DNA of 11,891 bases from an uncultured Rhodospirillaceae bacterium. GTDB taxonomy: Bacteria; Pseudomonadota; Alphaproteobacteria; RF32; CAG-239. The notes under the pieces are model-generated. The model saw nothing but the letters and a program-made list of their open reading frames with translations, did not search any database and was not told where the DNA came from. Each line of letters opens with the position of its first letter. Within the stretch, counting starts at the first letter, position 1. The stretch spans positions 1-11,891 of the forward strand of contig OMQE01000033.1 in NCBI GenBank assembly GCA_900313155.1, in the 5' to 3' direction. The position numbers and the translations under genes were made by a program. Positions 6,511 through 11,891 of this stretch are shown here, one piece after another.

Positions 6511-7086
6511 ATGGATATGGATTTTGCATTATTTCAGCAGGTGACAACCGGCAACGATGATGAACGTAACGTGGCGGCGCGATTTTATGATAAGGCTGTT
6601 AAAACAGGGCAGGTGGCTGATAACGGAATGCCGATTTTTAAAGATGTAACATATATAGAAATTCGGCTCAAAGATAACAGTACAGAAGTTTTTAATCAAC
6701 CGGCAACAGAAGAAAAAATTAAGCGTTTTCCGCGTGAATATGCCTTGTATAAATTGGCTAAAGAAAAGAAAAAAGAAGGCACACCTTTAGAACAATTTGC
6801 TTTTTTGACGGCATCGGAGCTTGAAACTTGTCAGAGCAGGGGAATTTTTACGGTAGAAGATTTGGCGTCTTTGGCACAGGATAAGGTGCAATTTTTAGGG
6901 TTGCAGAACGAAAATGAGCTTGCCAAAAAATTTATGCAAAACGCCAAAGACAACAGCACTCTGGCTGAGATGGTGCGCAAAGAAAAAGAATATTTGCATC
7001 AAATTGCCGATTTGAAAGAACAAATTCAAAATTTGCAACAAGCAGTTAAAAAACATTCTTGGTCATTCAGAGGAGATAAAAGATGA
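6511..7086 (+). CDS. Conserved post-capsid phage protein, function unknown
   Basis: This 191-residue protein is of a type commonly found right after the capsid gene of short-tailed phages. Its clear blocks are MDMDFALFQQ, IEIRLKDNSTEVFNQPATEE, then RFPREYALYKLAKEKKKEG and TPLEQFAFLTASELE. A short RGIFTVEDLASLAQDKVQFL segment that reads like a helix-hairpin-helix comes next, and a C-terminal coiled coil (YLHQIADLKEQIQNLQQAV) finishes the protein. I know the sequence pattern but not a proven function; a head-associated or assembly role is inferred from position. ATG 6511 lies 8 bases after AAAGGA (6497-6502); ATG 6508 is an alternative. The frame is open back to 6445, but that would run into the terminator stem. 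Its stop overlaps the adaptor start (ATGA). Confidence 0.75.
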   Translation: MDMDFALFQQVTTGNDDERNVAARFYDKAVKTGQVADNGMPIFKDVTYIEIRLKDNSTEVFNQPATEEKIKRFPREYALYKLAKEKKKEGTPLEQFAFLTASELETCQSRGIFTVEDLASLAQDKVQFLGLQNENELAKKFMQNAKDNSTLAEMVRKEKEYLHQIADLKEQIQNLQQAVKKHSWSFRGDKR

Positions 7087-7796
7087 AAACAATATTAGAA
7101 ATTTGCCGCGAAGTGGCCGATTTGGCCGCTGTCAAACGGCCGGAAGATTTATTCAACAACATCAGCCAACAGGAAAACATTTTTTTAAGTGTTGCAAAAT
7201 CGACACTGGACAGCTTGTTGCGCTATGGTGATTGGCAGGCTTTAACCAAAGAAGGATGCTTAACAACCGTGTGTGGCAAAAGCAGTTATGCCATCACCGA
7301 TTTTGCACCTGACTTCTTTTGTTTGTTGAACAACACCATTTTTATTAAAGATATGCAAGAACGGGTGATTGGAGCGATTACACCGGCACAATGGATGAAG
7401 GAAAAATATTTTTCCAGCCCGAGCAACGATATTAAGTTCAAAATTCAGAACGGACGTTTCGTTTTTTTATATCCGCCTGAAAAAAGAACGAAAATTGTTT
7501 TTCAATATCGTTCCGATAACATTGTTTGGGACTATAAAACATTGGCGGAAAAAAATGTTTTAACCGCTAATACCGATGTGCCGATTTTTGATGAATATTT
7601 AGTGAAATTGGGCATTTTGTGGCGTTGGCTTAAACGTAACGGATTGGATTATGGCGAAGAATATAACGAATATGAAAAAGAGTTGAAAAAACGTTTTGGC
7701 ACCGAGTTGGCAACCAAAGATATTTGCTTGGCGGCAAACGCCGATATAGAAAGTAAAGGAGCTGTTCATGTTATTAAAATTACCGATACGCAATAA
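7083..7796 (+). CDS. Head-tail adaptor protein (SU10/P22 gp4-like)
   Basis: This 237-residue protein should bind beneath the portal ring and close the head, forming the joint to the tail. The pattern agrees with phage adaptor proteins: a helical N terminus (ILEICREVADLAAVKRPEDL), a LLRYGDWQALTKEG segment, a small beta region with YAITDFAPDFF, the PAQWMKEK segment, and the signature VPIFDEYLVKLGILWRWLKRNGLDYGEEYNEY read in pieces near residues 165-197. Start and stop couple it to both neighbours: ATG 7083 overlaps the previous stop, with AGGAG 7 bases upstream, and the end overlaps the next gene by 29 bases. That this adaptor is present makes the missing portal, its direct partner, more striking. 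Confidence 0.8.
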   Translation: MKTILEICREVADLAAVKRPEDLFNNISQQENIFLSVAKSTLDSLLRYGDWQALTKEGCLTTVCGKSSYAITDFAPDFFCLLNNTIFIKDMQERVIGAITPAQWMKEKYFSSPSNDIKFKIQNGRFVFLYPPEKRTKIVFQYRSDNIVWDYKTLAEKNVLTANTDVPIFDEYLVKLGILWRWLKRNGLDYGEEYNEYEKELKKRFGTELATKDICLAANADIESKGAVHVIKITDTQ

Positions 7797-9327
7797 TAAA
7801 TCCGTGAATGTGGCTTTGCCGGCGCCGACAAAGGGGCTGAATGCCCGAGACAGCTTGGCAAATATGGATGCGGGATTTGCCATTGTGATGGACAATTATG
7901 TTCCCAAAGATACGAAGGTAGCCTTGCGTGCCGGATATGTCAGCTATGTTTTGTTTGATAATGCTGTTGAAACGTTGGCTTCTTATCAAAGCGGTGAAAA
8001 TTTACGTTTTTTTGCCATTTCCGGCGGTAAAGCCTATAAAATTAACTCGCGCGGACAAAAAGATGCATACGAAAATGTGGAATTTTCTACAAGTTACTGC
8101 CAAACAGCGCAGTATAAAAACTATCTCTATTTTGTTAACGGGCAAGATACGCCGAAGGTTTTTTATATTGATGCCGAGGGTGTGGAGCATTTTGAAAATT
8201 GGGGCTTCAACGCCGGCGGGTTAATTCCGGCATCTATTGTTAATATCGGCGTTTCTAAACAGCGCTTATGGTTTGTCGAAAAAAATTCGCTTAAAGTGTG
8301 GTATCCGGAAGTGGCGGGCAACATCAGCGGTACGTTACAATGTTTTGATTTTTCGCAAGTCAGTCGTTTTGGCGGGCATTTGGTTGCGGTTGCAAACTGG
8401 ACGCAAGACGGCGGTCAGGGTATTGATGATTTAACAGTTTTTATCACCTCTGAAGGAGAGGCATTGGTTTATTCCGGAAGCAATATCAATGATGCGTCAG
8501 ACTGGAAATTACGTGGTTCATATAAAATCAGTGCGCCGATAGGGTATCAGTGTTTGGTGCCGTATTTGGGCGATGTGGTGGTGATTAGCGAAGATGGGTA
8601 TATTCCGCTTTCAAAAGCTTTACCTTTAGATCAGGTGAGTGCGTCATCTTTAGCTTTCAGCGATGCCATTCGCGGATTGGTTTTGGAGCGGACCGCTCAA
8701 AATGCCAAACAAAAAGGCTGGCAGGGGATTATCTATAATCGCGGGGGTATTGCAATTTTTAATGTTCCGGTGGCTAACCAGTTTGAACAGCATGTGATTA
8801 ACCTAAACACGGGGGCGTGGTGCAGATGGACCAATATTCGGGCACTTTGTTGGAAAATGTTTGACGGGCGCTTGTATTTTGGTGCCCAAAACGGGGTTTA
8901 TTTATACGACGAAGGATACAGTGATAACGGTCAGCCTATTGTGGGCGTGGTGGAACAGGCATATACAGATTTGGGAACCGCAAGTTTGAAAAAAATCCAG
9001 TTGATTAATCCGCGGACCAAGGCCAGTTCGCAATACGGATTGGTGATTTATACCAATATGGATATGGAAAAGCAAAATATTGATTATAGCGAAAGTATCG
9101 GATATGCCGGCATAACGAAATGGAACGCCGTTAAATGGTCAACCATGGCGCGTCCGGTGGGCACAAAATGGGGCATTTCCGGCAGTAAATTGATGCAGAG
9201 CCAATGGCTGGCTGTGTCGGCAACAGGCTATAAGCTCAGTGTGGTGTTTAAGACTAAAACAAGCGGAAAGTTTATTGAATGGTTTGAAACCGATATTCGT
9301 TATGAGCTTGGAAACGGAGTGCTTTAA
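7768..9327 (+). CDS. Tail nozzle / packaged-DNA stabilisation-like protein
   Basis: This 519-residue protein is the largest in the window and lies directly after the adaptor, the place of P22 gp10-like or T7 gp12-like tail proteins that hold DNA in the filled head. The N terminus shows the motif LPAPTKGLNARDSLANMDAG, then the N-Y-V-P and LRAGY turns (MDNYVPKDTKVALRAGYVSY). A long beta-rich body with repeated Trp/Tyr-Gly blades follows (for example YKNYLYFVNGQDTPKVFYID and DGRLYFGAQNGVYLYDEG), suggesting a beta-propeller-like core. The C terminus (KLSVVFKTKTSGKFIEW) is beta as well. ATG 7768 has AAAGGAG (7755-7761) 6 bases upstream. No break is visible. Family placement is by motif and gene order, so the exact homologue (gp10 or nozzle) is uncertain. 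Confidence 0.77.
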   Translation: MLLKLPIRNNKSVNVALPAPTKGLNARDSLANMDAGFAIVMDNYVPKDTKVALRAGYVSYVLFDNAVETLASYQSGENLRFFAISGGKAYKINSRGQKDAYENVEFSTSYCQTAQYKNYLYFVNGQDTPKVFYIDAEGVEHFENWGFNAGGLIPASIVNIGVSKQRLWFVEKNSLKVWYPEVAGNISGTLQCFDFSQVSRFGGHLVAVANWTQDGGQGIDDLTVFITSEGEALVYSGSNINDASDWKLRGSYKISAPIGYQCLVPYLGDVVVISEDGYIPLSKALPLDQVSASSLAFSDAIRGLVLERTAQNAKQKGWQGIIYNRGGIAIFNVPVANQFEQHVINLNTGAWCRWTNIRALCWKMFDGRLYFGAQNGVYLYDEGYSDNGQPIVGVVEQAYTDLGTASLKKIQLINPRTKASSQYGLVIYTNMDMEKQNIDYSESIGYAGITKWNAVKWSTMARPVGTKWGISGSKLMQSQWLAVSATGYKLSVVFKTKTSGKFIEWFETDIRYELGNGVL

Positions 9328-9328
9328 G

Positions 9329-9748
9329 ATGACATACGAAATTGTGCGCGATATTGACAACCATATTGCCCATTGGGTTTGCAACGGTTTGCACGAGCCG
9401 GCAAATTGGCTGGGAGATAATTTGACCTATGGTTTTTCTGACGGAACAAAAATGCTTGGCGGGCTGATTTTTCATGATTATACGGCGCATCACAGCGTGT
9501 GGTGGACGGTATATGCGCCGGATAGGCATTGGTGCACAAGGCGGATGTTACGGCAGATGTTTCAGACGGCATTTGTGGGGCTTGATTGCAAGCGCATCAA
9601 TTTGTTGGTCAGCGCGAGTAATGTCGTCAGTTTGAAGTTTGTGCAAAGGCTGGGGTTCAAAGCGGAAGGTCTGTTGCGCAAATTCAGAGATAACGGTGAA
9701 GACTGTTATTTTTTCGGGATGCTTAAAGATGAGTGTCCGTGGCTTTAA
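9329..9748 (+). CDS. GNAT-family N-acetyltransferase
   Basis: This 139-residue protein has the acetyl-CoA-binding fold of the GNAT family. The end shows the expected signature: NVVSLKFVQRLGFKAEGLLR, with the Asn and Gly-Phe of the C-terminal motif, followed by DCYFFGMLKDECPWL. The middle contains LGGLIFHDY and VWWTVYAPD strands, and RRMLRQMFQTAF is the likely CoA-binding helix. ATG 9329 begins one base after the tail gene stop with GGAG about 9 bases upstream. An open frame extends upstream to 9239 inside the previous gene, but it lacks a good ribosome binding site. Enzymes of this type sit in the tail cluster of many short-tailed phages. Substrate is unknown: host protein, virion protein or small amine are all possible. 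Confidence 0.83.
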   Translation: MTYEIVRDIDNHIAHWVCNGLHEPANWLGDNLTYGFSDGTKMLGGLIFHDYTAHHSVWWTVYAPDRHWCTRRMLRQMFQTAFVGLDCKRINLLVSASNVVSLKFVQRLGFKAEGLLRKFRDNGEDCYFFGMLKDECPWL

Positions 9749-9775
9749 TTTTATTTTTTTAAGGAGAAACAAAAA

Positions 9776-10444
9776 ATGAGTAAATCTATCGGAAAAGTAT
9801 TCGGAACAGGGTCAACCACCCCTTATGGATACGAAACGAACTATACAAATTATTTGCGTAATTATGATACAAAAAATTATGACAGCACGCTGAATAATTT
9901 AACTTCGCAAGCGCTTAATATGAGCCAAAATTTGGGAACCGTATTGCCGGCGTATCAATTCACGGTTGATGGTTCAGATGCGGCGCAACAGCGCGTTGAG
10001 CAGGCAACATTTAATGCCTATGCCGACCAGTTGGTGCCCCAATTTGCCCAGCAAACAGCCGATATGCAAACAAACCTTATCAATCAGGGAATTGGTATTG
10101 GCAGTGAGGCGTATCAGCGGGCAATGGGCGGTTTGCAGGCATCGCAAAACAGTGCTTTGCAACAGGCGGCGTACCAGAGTGTGAGTGCCGGACAAGATGC
10201 GTTCAGACAGTCGCTGGAAAACAACATTTCGGCAGCCGATTTTAGTAACAAGGCGCGACAGAATTACATTGACCAGATTTTGTCGCTGTTACAAAATTCG
10301 GTTTCCGGCTATCAAAATCAGCAACAACTATACAATGCTAATGCGGCGGTGCAAAACCGGATTGATTCGGCAAAGCAACAAGCGTGGAATAATATGCTGG
10401 ATACGGCAAAAACAGCAAAAACAGTTTTTGGAAATGTAAAATAA
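9776..10444 (+). CDS. Gln/Asn-rich virion-type protein, function unknown
   Basis: This 222-residue protein is rich in Gln, Asn, Ala and Ser and is predicted almost wholly helical after a short Gly/Tyr-rich N terminus (VFGTGSTTPYGYETNYTNYL). The central stretch RVEQATFNAYADQLVPQF, then LINQGIGIGSEAYQRAMGGL, follows a pattern common in phage proteins encoded between tail and ejection genes. That pattern is 'LxNQGIxxGSxAY', a long-helix family with no settled name. Likely roles are an internal virion or ejection-associated protein; this is inferred from position. AAGGAG (9761-9766) lies 9 bases before ATG 9776. There is no signal peptide or transmembrane segment. A strong terminator follows. Confidence 0.7.
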   Translation: MSKSIGKVFGTGSTTPYGYETNYTNYLRNYDTKNYDSTLNNLTSQALNMSQNLGTVLPAYQFTVDGSDAAQQRVEQATFNAYADQLVPQFAQQTADMQTNLINQGIGIGSEAYQRAMGGLQASQNSALQQAAYQSVSAGQDAFRQSLENNISAADFSNKARQNYIDQILSLLQNSVSGYQNQQQLYNANAAVQNRIDSAKQQAWNNMLDTAKTAKTVFGNVK

Positions 10445-10465
10445 TTTAATTTTAATCAACAGAGC

Positions 10466-10510
10466 GAAAACCGTGCGTTTTTTATAAAGCGTGCGGTTTT
10501 TTCTTTTTTT
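10466..10510 (+). terminator. Rho-independent terminator before the last two genes
   Basis: AAAACCGTGCG (10467-10477) pairs over 11 bp with CGTGCGGTTTT (10490-10500), with two G-T wobbles and a 12-base loop. The T run continues to 10510, broken by one C. The next start codon is at 10530, leaving no space for a normal promoter between the two. Confidence 0.85.
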
Positions 10511-10529
10511 ATAAGAAAGGAAAAGTAAT

Positions 10530-11336
10530 ATGGTAGAAACAGTTAGAGAAACAATAGAACGTGTAATGCGTGAGCAAGAGAATTTTAATAATCCGCTGAC
10601 GATAAATACACCGATAGGCAGTCGGACTTTTTATGAACGAGATGATTCGCCTTTAGTGCAAAAAGCTCAACAAGCGCAAACAATGCAATCGACACCACAA
10701 TATAATATTCGTGATGATAAAAATTATGCTTGGGATATGCCAAAATCGGATTTGCAACCTAGTTGGGGCGATAAATTGCAATCTTCATGGAACGAGGTTA
10801 AATCTATGGTGAATAATTTTGCGAATGGGACAGAAGCGGCTGTAGCCGGCTACACTGCCGGTTCAACTTTAGGAAATTTTGATGAAGGTATGGGCGTAGC
10901 AACCGCTATAGTTACCGCAAATCCGAATAATTATACTTTAGGACGCGATGGTACCAGAAAATGGCAAAATGATTTACAGCAGCAACATCCGTTTATTTAT
11001 GGTGCATCCGAATTTATTGGCGCAATGCAAACTCCGATGCATTTGGCAAAAGGAGAAAATTTTAAACAGAAAGCATTTAATGCCTTTACAGATACTCTAA
11101 ATGCTTCTGCCGGATATGCCGAAAATTGGAATGATTTTGGTACCAATTTAGTGGCAAACGGAGCAGCCAACTGGCTTGGATTAAAATTCGAACAATTACC
11201 AATATTCAGAGCATCGGCAAAACCTTTGATGCAATTGGGTAAAAAATTTTTTAAGCAAGGAATAAATTCTTCTGCTGACAAAGCAAAAAATTTGTTTTAT
11301 AAGAAAGATGACGAAGATGAAGAATACTATTATTAA
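10530..11336 (+). CDS. Probable internal / DNA ejection protein
   Basis: This 268-residue protein starts at ATG 10530 with AAAGGA 9-10 bases upstream. A polar N-terminal third (to about residue 85) is followed by an Ala/Gly-rich segment: AAVAGYTAGSTLGNFDEGMG, then YTLGRDGTRKWQNDL and HPFIYGASEFIGAM. That spacing ('G..LG..DE', 'R..', 'HP..Y...E..GA') recurs in phage proteins packed inside the head and ejected with DNA. A basic, helical part follows, and the end is strongly acidic and aromatic (KKDDEDEEYYY). No lytic transglycosylase motif is seen, and it is short for a main ejection protein. It is AT-richer than the tail genes. The role is inferred from pattern and position; hypothetical virion protein is the safe reading. 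Confidence 0.65.
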   Translation: MVETVRETIERVMREQENFNNPLTINTPIGSRTFYERDDSPLVQKAQQAQTMQSTPQYNIRDDKNYAWDMPKSDLQPSWGDKLQSSWNEVKSMVNNFANGTEAAVAGYTAGSTLGNFDEGMGVATAIVTANPNNYTLGRDGTRKWQNDLQQQHPFIYGASEFIGAMQTPMHLAKGENFKQKAFNAFTDTLNASAGYAENWNDFGTNLVANGAANWLGLKFEQLPIFRASAKPLMQLGKKFFKQGINSSADKAKNLFYKKDDEDEEYYY

Positions 11337-11361
11337 TAAAATATGAGATTAGGAACAGAAC

Positions 11362-11712
11362 ATGGAGAAAGAGGTCGTCATAAAAAGGATAAAAGAATTG
11401 GGATTAAAGGCAATAGACAATATTGTTTGTTTATTGATTCTATGCGGTTTAATGATTATCTTATTATTTCATAAAATAATCCCTTTTTTTCCTGTTCTGT
11501 TCTTGTTTGATTTTTGTTTCTGGTTGGGACATCCGTTATTTTTGAAATATGTTCTAAAACGAAAGTGGTTTGAGTGCACGAAAAACTTTTATCTTAAAAT
11601 AAAATATATTTTGCTTCCATGTTTGATAATGGAACTTATGGTGTTGTTGTACTACCATAAAGCAACACTTTTTATCATTACAACCATTATGGAAAATAGC
11701 AACTTTAGCTGA
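11362..11712 (+). CDS. Small multi-span membrane protein, possibly frameshifted
   Basis: The open frame encodes 116 residues with about three hydrophobic segments: near 19-36 (IDNIVCLLILCGLMIILL), 38-60 (around IIPFFPVLFLFDFCFW), and 83-107 (ILLPCLIMELMVLLYY, then TLFIITTI). A basic N terminus (KEVVIKRIKELGLK) suggests an inside start. The ribosome binding site is weak (AGGA 8 bases upstream). I recognise no family. The last few codons (MENSNFS) read poorly. A one-base shift within an A-run at 11693-11696 would instead continue with ATLAELMSKAEDLRADTEN to a stop at 11821, giving about 152 residues. The region is markedly AT-rich compared with the tail genes. It may be a phage accessory gene rather than a structural one. 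Confidence 0.5.
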   Translation: MEKEVVIKRIKELGLKAIDNIVCLLILCGLMIILLFHKIIPFFPVLFLFDFCFWLGHPLFLKYVLKRKWFECTKNFYLKIKYILLPCLIMELMVLLYYHKATLFIITTIMENSNFS

Positions 11713-11716
11713 ATTG

Positions 11717-11821
11717 ATGTCTAAAGCGGAAGATTTACGTGCAGACACAGAAAATATGCATCTGGTTGTTAAGACAATAAATGACTTTAGAGAATATTTC
11801 AGAAGTATAGAGGTGTTTTAG
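11717..11821 (+). pseudogene. Probable displaced C-terminal end of the membrane protein
   Basis: A 34-residue frame (MSKAEDLRADTENMHLVVK, then TINDFREYFRSIEVF) follows the membrane gene. It is charged and helical and reads like real protein. In-frame codons before it (ATLAEL) also read well, back towards 11699. There is no good ribosome binding site before ATG 11717. It is best explained as the C-terminal tail of the preceding gene, put out of frame by one base, but a free-standing small ORF cannot be excluded. Confidence 0.4.
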
Positions 11822-11891
11822 AAATATAGTCTAATTTTCAGTAGGCAAAAATTATTTTCTTGACTGCCGGAATATTGTTGATGTAAAACAC
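11822..11891. other. Short AT-rich end with no supported feature
   Basis: Seventy bases follow the last stop. A TTGACT (11860-11865) resembles a -35 box, but no matching -10 is found at 16-18 bases. No stem-loop terminator or start with a ribosome binding site is seen before the window ends. Confidence 0.4.

Noticed and set aside
10404..10423. Short tandem GCAAAAACA repeat near the end of the Gln/Asn-rich gene
   Set aside because: Only two copies, explained by repeated Ala-Lys-Thr codons in coding sequence.
11343..11474. 43-codon frame beginning ATG 11343
   Set aside because: It overlaps the membrane gene in another frame, has no ribosome binding site and has a composition typical of an out-of-frame reading.
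11860..11891. TTGACT as a promoter at the right edge
   Set aside because: The hexamer at the expected -10 spacing is GTAAAA, a poor match, and the downstream gene is outside the window.

Overview
The window is a tightly packed, single-strand (all +) tailed-phage late region, most likely from a prophage or a phage of a Gram-negative bacterium. Two features point to a Gram-negative host: an inner/outer membrane spanin pair with a lipobox, and consistently strong AAGGAG-type ribosome binding sites. Base composition is moderately AT-rich (roughly 40% GC by eye). The protein style fits a pseudomonad-phylum host, plausibly a gut-type alphaproteobacterium, but no host gene is present to confirm this.

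Layout, left to right. At 2-1525 lie the 3' part of a tail fibre gene and a small tail-fibre-assembly-like gene. At 1506-2716 is a lysis cassette: a small N-terminal-anchored holin candidate, a SleB-type cell wall hydrolase, a 53-residue single-span membrane protein, and overlapping i-spanin and o-spanin genes. At 2726-4253 is the packaging module: a small ORF in the terminase-small-subunit position, overlapping by 71 bases the terminase large subunit, whose ATPase and nuclease motifs are all intact. At 4299-6416 are a 75-residue unknown protein, a scaffolding protein and the major capsid protein, followed by an intrinsic terminator. At 6511-9327 are a conserved post-capsid protein, a head-tail adaptor and a large tail-nozzle/DNA-stabilisation-like protein: short-tailed (podovirus-like) architecture. 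At 9329-10444 are a GNAT acetyltransferase and a Gln/Asn-rich virion-type protein, then a second terminator. At 10530-11821 are a probable internal/ejection protein and an AT-rich membrane protein gene that looks frameshifted.

Together the genes would package DNA (terminase), assemble the head (scaffold, capsid), close it with a short tail (adaptor, nozzle), load internal proteins, attach with a fibre and lyse the host. The most notable points are: no portal protein gene anywhere in the window, although its usual place between terminase and scaffold is fully visible; two terminators inside the late operon with almost no room for a promoter after them; a perfect 11-bp inverted repeat inside the holin-candidate gene; and a likely single-base frameshift in the last gene. 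I see no integrase, repressor, replication gene, tRNA, CRISPR array or insertion sequence. There is no gene-free stretch longer than about 95 bases. I found no clear previously undescribed multi-gene system; the unusual features are modifications of a phage late region.
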